From Salvia splendens (Eukaryota; Streptophyta; Magnoliopsida; Lamiales; Lamiaceae): a stretch of DNA of 64,000 nucleotides. The notes beneath the pieces were generated by a model. The model worked only from the letters and a program-made list of their open reading frames with translations. It ran no database searches and was not told the DNA's origin. Where the stretch lies: contig NC_056036.1 of NCBI RefSeq assembly GCF_004379255.2, positions 992,001 to 1,056,000 on the forward strand. Reading direction: 5' to 3'. Of this stretch, positions 48,460-58,127 are shown one piece after another. How positions within the stretch are numbered: the first letter of the stretch is position 1; every line of letters begins with the position of its first letter. The translations under genes were made by a program, and so were the position numbers.

Positions 48460-48790
48460 CCGAACTACATCTGGCCGAAGAAAGAAGAGAATTGGCCTGC
48501 ATAAAAGCAGCCAAGTACAAGGAGCAAGTAGCCCGGTATTACAACCAAAGGGTGAAGAAGCTGCAATTTCAAGTGGGAGATCTCGTCTTGAGAAACAACG
48601 AAGTAAGCCGAGCAGAAAAGCTGGGCGAACTCGAGCCCACATAGGAAGGTCCGTATCGGGTGTCAGAAGTCCTCGGCAAAGGGTCTTAAAAATTGACTCA
48701 CGCGTCAGGAGCACAAGTACCCCCGAACATGGTACGTTTCCAACCTCAAGAAGTTCCATTTGTAAGAGACAGTCCGGTCAGTCAGTCTTA
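48460..48790 (+). pseudogene. Integrase C-terminal remnant
   Basis: This fragment matches 3395-3720 of element 1 (the AEERRELACIKAAKYKEQV region through the GPY-like EGPYRVSEV block). It has in-frame stops, including one replacing the Trp before EGPYRV (TAG at about 48643) and one after LGKGS. Upstream of it the gag 3' flank is joined directly, marking the pol deletion at about 48316-48465. Confidence 0.85.
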
Positions 48791-48922
48791 TGTGTTTTCT
48801 TTGTTTTTTACTTGTTGTCTCTACGTGCGTTGTGTCTGTCTATGTGAGTGTCGTCTCTTACAAATAAAACTGAGGTATCTCGTTCTTCAAAGGCTGATCC
48901 CCTTTTTAGAACATACAAGCCA

Positions 48923-49180
48923 ACGATTGTGCGTCAAAGCTTCTAAAGAGGATACAAGACCACAATTCAGCTTAAACAAGCAGTTCGTCTGAAACGAGCT
49001 GCAACAAGCCCACGATTGTGTGTCAAAGCTTCTAAAGAGGATACAAGACCACAATTCAGCTTAAACAAGCAGTTCGTCTGAAACGAGCTGCAACAAGCCC
49101 ACGATTGTGTGTCAAAGCTTCTAAAGAGGATACAAGACCACAATTCTGCTTAAGAATCAAGCACTTCGTCTGAAACGAAC
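48923..49180 (+). repeat. Three tandem copies of an 89-bp repeat
   Basis: Copies start with ACGATTGTG at 48923, 49012 and 49101. They correspond to the 86-bp units of element 1, with a few extra bases (CAACAAGCCC) at each junction. Confidence 0.88.
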
Positions 49181-49455
49181 TGCAACAAAAGTCCGATTCT
49201 CGCGATAAAACTTGCCTGAATTAGGACAAGGGAAAGTCCAATCCACGCGATAAAACTCGCCGAATTAGGACGACCAAGTTCGGTCAAAGCAGTTTACCTC
49301 ATAAGACCGAGGACGACCATGTCTAGTCAAAGAGGTTTACTGCATAAGACCACTTCGGTTAACTGGGAAAGTCCGATCCACGCGATAAAACTCGCCGAAT
49401 TAGGACAAGGGAAAGTTCGATCCCGGCGACGAAAATCGCCAAATTAGAACACAAA

Positions 49456-49772
49456 GACGAGTCCGGTCAAAGATGTTTATTTCATCAGACCAAAGACGAG
49501 TCCGGTCAAAGATGTTTATTTCATCAGACCAAAGACGAGTCCGGTCAAAGATGTTTATTTCATCAGACCAAAGACGAGTCCGGTCAAAGATGTTTATTTC
49601 ATCAGACCAAAGACGAGTCCGGTCAAAGATGTTTATTTCATCAGACCAAAGACGAGTCCGGTCAAAGATGTTTATTTCATCAGACCAAAGACGAGTCCGG
49701 TCAAAGATGTTTATTTCATCAGACCAAAGACAAGTCCGGTCAAAGAAGTTTACTTCATAAGACCGAGGACAA
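49456..49772 (+). repeat. 39-bp tandem repeat array, gypsy element 2
   Basis: Seven essentially identical 39-bp units start every 39 bases from 49473, followed by a diverged unit. They are more uniform than in element 1 (4385-4658). The array stays open on both strands as a 13-residue repeat, probably because the unit length is a multiple of three. Confidence 0.9.
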
Positions 49773-49912
49773 GTACGATGAAATTTTTTCGCTAAGCTGT
49801 AAATACACAGTGTTAGAAGCGAAAACAAAAACAGAATTTCATTTTCAAATCTTGTTCGGCACACAACTCCGCTACCCTACAAAATGGCGTTACGCTATTA
49901 CAAAGGACTATT

Positions 49913-52815
49913 CTACTGTCCAGGGTTGCTGAAGTTAAGCCACCTATCTGCAAAATCCTCTGGAAGCCGATTTCGGTTGTTCCGAGCAGATGAAGAATAA
50001 GCAGGTCGACGAGATGCTATCCTCGACCCAACGCCTCTTCCCCGAGCTCGAGAAGTCCTAACACCTCGGCGATGAAGAGTCTCTGCAATAAGCATCTGCT
50101 GATCTTGCTCGCTCATAGTCACAACTCCTCGGCGAATTTCAGTCCGTCCCTGTCTTGACGATTCCGGTTGCTCCTGAGCCCGTTCTCGTCTTGACGTTTC
50201 CGGCTGTTCCGGAGTTCGTTGTTGGCTGGGAGTAGGATTTTGAACAAGGGAACCAGAGGTTTGATCTGGAGTGCGAGCATCTGTTGGCGCGATATGCCGA
50301 AGGAATCTTTCTATGGAGGGGCGCCGAGAAAGAACAATGTTGTACCGAGAAGCCCAGCGCCGCAATGATGTCACGGCTTGTTGGCAAGCCGAGCTCTCCA
50401 GCGCATTGTTCCTCCGGAGTACATTATACTCCTCCCACAGTTCGTCAACTCGTTCCTGAACTTCTGATATGGTCATTCCCCCGCGCACACGGATGTAATC
50501 CTCATACGCAGTCCTCTCAGCAATGGCCGTATTCAGCTCGGCCTCCAGATCTTTCTTATCGGACTCTAAGTCCTTGATATCGGCCTCCAGCTTCACTAAA
50601 CGAGCCAGAAGCTCGTCATTCTTCGTCTGGTCGGCTATAGCTCTTCTCTCAGCTTCGTCTAAAGCCGAAGAGTACAGCCGCTTCCAGTGAAGTACCTCCA
50701 GCTCCTTGAGAGTTAAGAATACAAAGCAGCTACGTCAGTTCGGCATTTCAGCTTACCGAGCAGGTAGTAAACCACAACAGGAGTAAGAGAGTACGAAAGG
50801 CTATACGAAGACACAAGAGCAGAAAGAAGAATTTTTTCATTCATAAGAAAAAAATTTTTCTATACAAGGAGGGCTTCAAGGCCATTTTACATAAAGGAAG
50901 AAACTAAACTAAGAGAAGGGAGACGAAATCATACTTCGCTAGCTTCGTCTCCACCTTCTCGGTGAGGTTCAGCTTCCTTCTCCTTATCTGCTTCAGCTTC
51001 AGCCTCTGCCTCCTTGCTCTCCTCAGCCTGCTCGGCGCCACCGTAGCCGATCTGCTGCGTCTCCTGATCGGCTTCCTTCTCCGGATGCCCGGCTCGCTCG
51101 ACTTCGGCCTCCCGCTCCAGCGGCTCGGCCTCACCCTCTCCGTTGTAAGTCGAAGCGGGTGAAACGGGTCCCACGGAGGCAAAGATAGCCTCCAGGTTCT
51201 CGTCCCGATCAGCTCGACAACCCCGGACTCGGTCTGCAGAAAGCAGGACCGAGGATGAAGCGAGCTCCTCAAGGAGCGGCAGATTCTGAAGCCGAGCTGC
51301 TATCTCTCGGCTGTACAGAGGCAGTACGACATCGGCCCCCTGCTCGCCCTTATCGGCAATTAGCCTTACCAGACTACCGACAAAAGCCGAGAACTGGCTA
51401 CTCAAAAAGAGTTTCTCCGTGTAAACACGGAGAGCCTCCCCCTGGGCAACCACGGCGGCAGCATCACTCCGTTTCGTCTGCTCTCGCTGGATGACGAGCT
51501 GGTTTTTGGCAAACTGAGCTTCATCCTGGGCCGAAATCCTAGCGGCTCTGGCTTTCTCAAAGTTTGCCTCGGCCTGCTCGGCCCGGTGACAAGCAGCCGC
51601 CAATTTCCTCTGCATCTCAGCATAGTCGTTGGACGCTTTGGAGAGTTCGACGGCGACGAGCTTGGAGAGCATATCGTTCCTCTGAAAATGGATAAGGAAA
51701 AAAGTCAACAGAGGGCACCAAAAATACAGGACAGAAGCCAGGCCAAAGAATCAAGAAGACAATTCACCTCGGCGAAGTCCGTGGGCCATAAAAATGGCTC
51801 ACAGATATGCTCCGAAGGAGGCGCCAAGACCACGTCTTTCTCTGGCGCTCTCGGGGGCTTCTGGGTCCTCCCCTTCCTACTTGCCGAAGTCGACTCCGGC
51901 TTCTTTGGACCCGAAGAGGTCTTTTGCCTCTTCGGATTCTTCTCGGCATCAGGCGCCGAGCTGGTAGCCTTCTCTTTCTCCGGCTCCTCAAGCTCGGAGG
52001 ACTTTCGGATAGCCTTATTCAGCATGAACACTGCCAAAAGGCAAGAAAACAAGGTTAGTTTTCTTCGTTAAAGCAGTAGAGCATAAAGATAAAGAGAAAT
52101 CCTCACCCTCGGCCTCTTCGTCCGAAGACGAGATATTGAACACGAGGTCGCCCTTGACGAGCTCAGTTTCCGAATACTGTTTCCTAATCATAGGAATCTT
52201 ATTGAGCTCGCCCTCGAGCTCGGCCAACGGTTCTAACCGAGGATGGGGAATCACGGACTTCGGCCTTCTCCAAGGAAAGCCCGGAGCCGAAGTCCTATTA
52301 TAAAAAAAGAAACGGTTTTGCCATTTCGGCCACTTGGTTTTGCAGAAGGCCCTAAAAGGCTGTAAGGGGATCAAGTAAAACCAAGATCCCTTCCTTTTAA
52401 ACTGGAAAAAATTAAGGATTGCCCTCAGAGACAGATCCTTATCTAGCCTACGCAGTTCGGCAGCAAAAGCCGATAAGTGCCTCCAAGAGTTCGGAGTCAC
52501 CTGACCTAAAGGGAGTTGAAAAAAATCAAGAAGCTCTACAAAAGGTGGGGGAAGAGGAAAACGAAGCCCGCATTCTAAGCAGGCTTCGTAAACGGTGGCA
52601 TAACCCTCCGGCGGGTCGTTAGCCCTATGATCATCGTCGGGAACCACCGCCTTCCCCCCAGGTAAAAAATATTTCTCGTGAAGGGATATCACAGTATCCT
52701 TACTCAAGATACTGTGAAAATACTCTACGGTCTTCTCCCCGGATTCTTTCCGGCTAGAAGACCCCTTATCCCCTTTCCTACCGCTACCCGACACCGAAGA
52801 AGAAGAAGAAGACAT
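49913..52815 (-). CDS. Antisense gene in gypsy element, four exons, predicted 836 residues
   Basis: Exons by eye: 52815-52107, 52030-51768, 51681-50935 and 50704-49913. All donor and acceptor sites are GT-AG and the phases join to one 836-residue frame. The N-terminal part (ALECGLRFPLPPPFVELLDF, RPKSVIPHPRLEPL) resembles the plant 'putative gypsy-type transposon' domain (Pfam PF04195 family, from memory). Next come a Lys/Glu/Ser-rich linker, a long Ala/Glu/Gln-rich coiled-coil region (exon 3), an acidic stretch, a second coiled coil (exon 4) and an Arg/Gln-rich tail. Its function is unknown. Antisense ORFs between pol and the 3' LTR are known in Tat-lineage elements. It has stayed open although pol was lost. 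The exon joins lack transcript support. Confidence 0.72.
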
Positions 52816-53148
52816 TTTTCTTACTTTTTGAAAGTGAAGAAAGTCTGAAGAAGCTCTTGAAAGCGGAAGAAAATTTCTCGAGAAAGAGAGAGTATAGAAG
52901 ACGCAACAGCAAAGGTGTTCAAATGAGGAAGAAAGAGCATATTTATCAGATTCGGCGAAGATTTCAAAATCGTTGCACCGTTTCGAATCCCACCTTTTCA
53001 GGATTCAACGGCCGGATTTTACTGTCGCATTTAATGCAGTCACATGCAAGGCACGTCCCCTGACGTCAGCCTCCCCCGTACCTTTATCCAGAATGCCGAA
53101 GTGACTCGCTTCGCCGAAGTGATTCACTTCGTCTTTCGGGGGGGGTAG

Positions 53149-53703
53149 TGATGGGGTACGAACTAAACAAGCCCAAGGAAGAGTATGAGTTCGGCATTAC
53201 CAAAGAGTTCGGCCTCAGCCTACAGCTCGGTAAAAGCCAACCAATCAAGCTCTGCTCTCAGGTCGGCATCAAGCTCTACTCTCAGATCGGCAACCAAAGC
53301 AGTTCGGTCTCAGTATTCGACCGAACAAGGAGTTAGTGGACCCATGCAGGATTTCCACAACTTCCAACACACCCACTACCACGTGGCGTCAACTCAGGCC
53401 ACGATCTTAGGCCATGACCTACACGACATCCACGACCTAGAGTGATGATGTAAGCCACGATCTTAGTCCAATGTATAAATAGAACTTAGATCTGGTAGAA
53501 AAGGGTTAGAATCTCTCTAGAGAAATAATCATATAGCAAGTCTGTGTTGTAAGCTGTAATTGGCAGATCAAGCAATACAAACCTGCCCCCATTTCTCCCC
53601 GTGGACGTAGATTTACCTCAGTAAATCGAACCACGTAAAATTCTCTGTGTCGTGATTTATTTTTACGAGCATTTATCATCATCAAAAATTCGCGGAATCA
53701 TCA
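53149..53703 (+). repeat. 3' LTR, gypsy element 2
   Basis: It follows TTCGGGGGGGGTAG (polypurine tract) and is identical by eye to 46632-47186. The flank GTATG follows directly. On the minus strand its inner side may supply the promoter for the antisense gene, which starts about 330 bases inside. Confidence 0.95.
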
Positions 53704-53708
53704 GTATG

Positions 53709-54448
53709 GTTGAACAAAAAATGAAGACTCATAATTTCGTAATAATCAATTCAAGATACGTTTCTTTCTTATCCAAAATAGAAAAATTGGAAGAAAAAAA
53801 ACACAAGAATAATCACTAGTGGAATTTGTACTGCAAAACAATCAAGTGCGATGTTCACTAAAATCTCTTACCAATTCATTTTCAACATGCCCATTGCCCC
53901 ACCTAACCACATCCAAAATGTGTATATATATATTTATAAATAGTGTAAAAAAATTAAAAAAATTTGTGACATGACTCGTGGTAGTTAAATACATTAATGT
54001 TAAAATGATAGTGCTTTGGTGCTTTATGGATTGTACCTACAAAACGCGTAATTCGATAGGACTATTTCAATAAAACTCCTAAATCAAATAAAGTAAAATA
54101 CTTAGTCGGATGACAATAATGACATGCTAATTTCGAGCGTGTGATATTATTGATATTATATTGACGGAGCCTAGGAAACGAAGCTTGTGAGGTCAATTCT
54201 TGAATAAACGTCGAACAATAACCTACAATGTGCTTCAGAACTTGCCCTAGTCCTGCCTCCTTTTTTCACTTTATTTTGTATCAAGTGTCCATGCTCGATC
54301 ATGAATTATAAAAGCTTGTAAGAGTATGACTTCTAAGATGTCGTTCACTTGCTTTAACAATATTATAATGATATACAGTACTATAAGATAAATAAATATT
54401 GAATCATAACAAAAAAGAAATCGTTTAGTTAGAATGAAGGTTTATGTA
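53709..54448. other. AT-rich intergenic DNA
   Basis: No gene or clear element is seen between the gypsy and hAT-like insertions. Confidence 0.6.
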
Positions 54449-54456
54449 CATATAAA

Positions 54457-54985
54457 TAGGGCTGTCAAATTTTGACACGACACGAACTGACACGAAATTA
54501 ATGGGTTTGGGTCAGAGCTTATTGGGTTCGTGTCCTTATCGGGTCGACCCATTAAGGACACGAAAATTTCGTGTCGTGTTCGTGTCGTGTTCGTGTTATC
54601 CGTTAACAATACGTGTTCTTGTCGTATTCGTGTCGGGTTCGTGTTATTCGTTAACAAATAATATTTTAATATTATTAATTCTTATTATTTTCATTTTTCA
54701 ATATTTATTAAATTGACTCTCATAGTCTCATATGGTTATATCTCATTTAAATCATTTAAATATTTAGTCACTTTCCAATACGTGTTGTTATCGTGTCGTG
54801 TTGACCCGAAGTGGTTCGTGTCGTTAATGGGTTCGTGTCGTGTTCGTGTCTGAGGGTAGCGGGTCGTGTTCGTGTTCGTGTTTGAGGTTTTCTTAACATG
54901 TCGTGTTCGTGTTTGTTGTTATCGTGTTCGTGTCGTTATCGTGTTGACACGATAACGACCCGACACGCACGATTTGCCACCCCTA
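54457..54985. mobile_element. hAT-like non-autonomous element with CGTGTCGTGTT subrepeats
   Basis: The ends TAGGGCTGTCAAAT and, inverted, TAGGGGTGGCAAAT form short terminal repeats. An exact 8-bp direct repeat CATATAAA lies on both sides (54449-54456 and 54986-54993). Both are hAT hallmarks. Both arms are filled with repeats of TTCGTGTCG and its complement. No transposase is present; the two open frames inside are by-products. Confidence 0.85.
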
Positions 54986-54993
54986 CATATAAA

Positions 54994-56009
54994 CACAATA
55001 TTTACTAATTTCTCGAATACCTTTAATCTTACAAATCATTAATTGAAGAACTTTAATTCTTATAAAAAAAATAAAGGGTTTGTACAAAATAAAAATCTGT
55101 AGATGAGATCAATTTTGTTAGATGGAGTTGCTATTATTCTTGTCTTGTGATTACTATACGTGATTAAATTGCGGAATTCAATCTAGTAACTCAAACATTA
55201 AATAGATATAATCTAGACCTCCAATTATGTTTTATTTATGCATTTTAGTATCTTTTCCCACAATAAAATTTGGACTGATACGGCCCAAATAATTTCCTTT
55301 TTTTCCAGCCCGAGCCCATATGGTTGAAGGTTAAAATCTGGTCTGCAGTTCATCCCATTTCTGTTATGTATGGCCCAAATCAGCCATCTATTTGTGACAT
55401 CAGTTTATAAACTACGGAATAGTTTTTAGTATATACTAAAATTTAAAATTATATGTGTGCATGTATGATTTTTCATAATTAGAAAAAAAAAATCTTTTAA
55501 TATGTAACAGAAATCATACTTATACTTGTACTAAAAAATATTTAAAAATAACATTATAATAGAACATCATATAATTATAATCCAATGAGTAGAAATGCAT
55601 TATTTATGTTCATCAGCCCCTTAATATATAATGAACAGCTAATGCAAATGAGTACTATTATTTATTAAATTAAAACCCAAAAAAATAGTCACTTGATCTA
55701 GTACTAGGTCAATGTCTATACACATGATGCACTAATAAAATAAAATTACAAAAGTAGCATGTTATCTCAAGAAGTGGACTATTATCCTCTCCTCTCTCTC
55801 TATACTTCCAATTTCCAAGCCATACATACATACATTCTTAGAAAATTTCATAGAAATTTCCAAACTGGCCCCATCCACAAGAGTCAAGTCCACCCCCAAC
55901 CCAACCCATTCAACAATGCAATTTCATAGGTGACTTCAAAATCATATATTGATAATTCCATCACCAAACACCCCTCTCTCTCTCTCTCATATTTCAAATC
56001 AAAACCACC
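54994..56009. other. Intergenic DNA and promoter of the membrane-protein gene
   Basis: The stretch is AT-rich. CT-rich leader sequence (CTCTCTCTCTCTC at 55974-55988) lies just before the next start codon. No separate gene is seen. Confidence 0.55.
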
Positions 56010-57014
56010 ATGGATATGGAGCAAGAAGAACTCCAATTCCTAGGCCTCTTCGGCATCTACAAAGAAACCTTCAAACTCATCTTCAAGCTAAGAAAAATCC
56101 TCACCCAACTCACCCTCACCCTCATCCTCCCCCTCTCCTTCATCTACCTCGCTCAAGAGCGCGTCTCCGAGCTCCTCTTCTGGAAGATCCGCTTCAACGA
56201 GTTCCTCCTCCACGAAGCCCCGCCCGGGACCCTCAAGCACGACCGCCTCTCCGACCTCGTCACCAAGGAATGGGCCGAGTACGCCCTCCTCAAGCTCGCC
56301 TACTTCGCCCTCGTCCTCGTCTTCTCCCTCCTCTCCACCTCCGCCGTCGTCTACACCGTCGCGTGCGCCTTCGCCGGCCGCGACGCGACGTTCCGGACCG
56401 TCATGCGCGTCGTCCCCCGGGTGTGGAGGCGGCTCATGGTCACCTTCCTCTGCGCCTTCTTCGCCTTCTTCCTCTACAACGTCGGGTTTTTTGTGACCCT
56501 GTTCGTGTGGAGCGTCACGATATCGGACTCCGTGGCTGGGGACGTGGTGCTTATCGTGTTCTTGATCCTCTACGCCGCCGTCTTCGTGTACCTGACGGTG
56601 ATCTGGCAGCTGGCGAGCGTGGTGACGGTTCTGGAAGATTCGTCCGGGATCGCGGCGATGGTGAAGGGGAAGAGGCTGATGCAAGGGAAGATGATGGTGG
56701 CAGCGGCGATATTCTTGAAGCTCAACGTTCTGATCTTCTTCTTGAACATTTTCTTCAAGATCTTCGTGGTGTACAGGAGCTTTAGGGTCGGGCTGGCTCG
56801 GAGCTTAGGGTTCGGGGTTCTGTTTCTGGTTGTGTTGTTGGTGACTATTCTCTTTACATTGGTGGTGCAGACTGTTCTCTACCTAGTGTGTAAGTCTTAC
56901 CACCACGAGAACATCGATAAGTCGGCGCTTTCCGACCATCTCGGGGTTTACTTGGGAGATTATGTGCCATTGATGGCCAAGAATGTGCAGATGGAGGACC
57001 TTGATCATGTCTGA
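56010..57014 (+). CDS. Intronless multi-pass membrane protein of unknown function
   Basis: The 334-residue frame starts at ATGGATATGGAG. Hydrophobic spans lie at about residues 33-50, 95-120, 143-168, 176-205, 231-250 and 263-293, suggesting about six membrane segments. Conserved-looking blocks are EELQFLGLFGIYKE at the N-terminus, LLSTSAVVYTVAC, VWQLASVV-like VIWQLASVVTVLED, and CKSYHHENIDKSALSDHLGVYLGDYVPL near the end. It resembles the Arabidopsis family of At1g31130, At4g19950 and At5g44860, annotated as polyadenylate-binding-protein-binding; I regard that name as unproven. Third codon positions are unusually GC-rich in the first half. The first in-frame ATG was chosen; a second lies two codons later. 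Confidence 0.87.
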   Translation: MDMEQEELQFLGLFGIYKETFKLIFKLRKILTQLTLTLILPLSFIYLAQERVSELLFWKIRFNEFLLHEAPPGTLKHDRLSDLVTKEWAEYALLKLAYFALVLVFSLLSTSAVVYTVACAFAGRDATFRTVMRVVPRVWRRLMVTFLCAFFAFFLYNVGFFVTLFVWSVTISDSVAGDVVLIVFLILYAAVFVYLTVIWQLASVVTVLEDSSGIAAMVKGKRLMQGKMMVAAAIFLKLNVLIFFLNIFFKIFVVYRSFRVGLARSLGFGVLFLVVLLVTILFTLVVQTVLYLVCKSYHHENIDKSALSDHLGVYLGDYVPLMAKNVQMEDLDHV

Positions 57015-58127
57015 GATTCAATTTTTGGTTTGATATAAATCATATACATATTTTATGTATGATAATAAGAGAGGGACATGTTTTGTTGCTCTTGTTTTCT
57101 ATAGTGATGCAATTAGACATAGTATAAGGAATTTATTGGGCTTCATAGAACATTGTGTAATTTAATTGGATGCAATGACCAAGTCATTTCAATGGACTAG
57201 TTTCTTGTATTATATATATGTGTTTTTTTATTGCACAACTAAGAGCATTTACATAATTTTGTCTAGTCTGTAAAATGGAAAAAGATGGTGGTGGGAGAAA
57301 TTGGCGAGGACACCCACAAAATTGTAAGGCCGCCAAACTAAAAAGTACTACAGAATTATAAAGGATATAAATCAGAGAGGGTTGGAATTAAAATGAAATT
57401 ACTACACAAAAAAAAAAGATGTGCAAAACTTTGTTGACAAATGAAAGGAACTGCAATTTAAGAGTCAATATATTGAACAAATAAAAGATAGTGAAATTTG
57501 GAAATTTGAGGTGACAGGAATTGGCCAAGACTAATCAATAAATTGAAAAGTCGCACATAACAGGTCAGAAAAATTATAATTCAGTTAAATAAGGCAATAT
57601 TGCCTGAATGCTCAGACCTATTCTAACAGCACAATTTCTATTATTTATTTCCAGAATTTCCCTATTTTCTTTGGCTTTTCAAAGAGCGTTCTTAACTTCT
57701 TATGTTGTAAAAAGTAATAAGGATTTGCATAAATAAAAAATAACATAAAACCTCTAGTTTAGGAATTTAAATATGCATTTACCCAATCTTTAAATAATCT
57801 TTTCTACATGCATGTAGAAGGCAGATATATTAAGCTCAAGCCATGCCTAAAAATATAAAATTGCAACCAGGTAACAAATAGGCTCGGTGTGATATCTTCT
57901 TTAAACGTGTTATACGCGAGTTATGATTCAGCCTACGTTATTCTACAATATGACGCTATGACAAAGGTAGCATCAAATTCACCTCATATAGTAGGTAATA
58001 ACAAGTAAATGAAAACCTTTCCCACATCTCAAAATGTAATCCTTTTCTCACTAAAGATAATAAATGAAACATATGAGCAGATCCCAAAAGGCAGCCACCA
58101 GACTCAAGAGCATAGCACACCTGAGAT
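57015..58127. other. Intergenic DNA between convergent genes
   Basis: The stretch is AT-rich and includes the 3' UTR of the membrane-protein gene. It should also hold the 3' UTR of the LYR gene. No other gene is seen. Confidence 0.55.

Larger units (their letters stand above)
46632..53703 (+). mobile_element. Complete non-autonomous Ty3/gypsy (Tat-like) element, very young
   Basis: Both LTRs are 555 bp and appear identical by eye. The target duplication GTATG is exact on both sides (46627-46631 and 53704-53708). The order is LTR, primer-site-like TGGCGCCGTCTGTGGGAA, gag, a 300-bp fragment of the integrase tail, 89-bp and 39-bp tandem repeats, a large antisense gene, a G-rich polypurine tract (53138-53145) and LTR. 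Protease, reverse transcriptase, both RNase H domains and most of integrase are absent. It must have been mobilised by another element's enzymes. This matches the TR-GAG class of non-autonomous elements, with an added antisense gene. Confidence 0.95.

Noticed and set aside
51586..52071. Plus-strand frame of 161 codons inside gypsy element 2
   Set aside because: The opposite strand carries a multi-exon frame with consistent splice phases and family-like sequence. The plus-strand frame has neither.
55949..56785. Long His/Pro/Arg-rich frame, plus a Glu/Gly-rich one on the opposite strand (56088-56684)
   Set aside because: Both are shadows of the GC-rich membrane-protein gene at 56010-57014, whose frame has membrane spans and conserved blocks.
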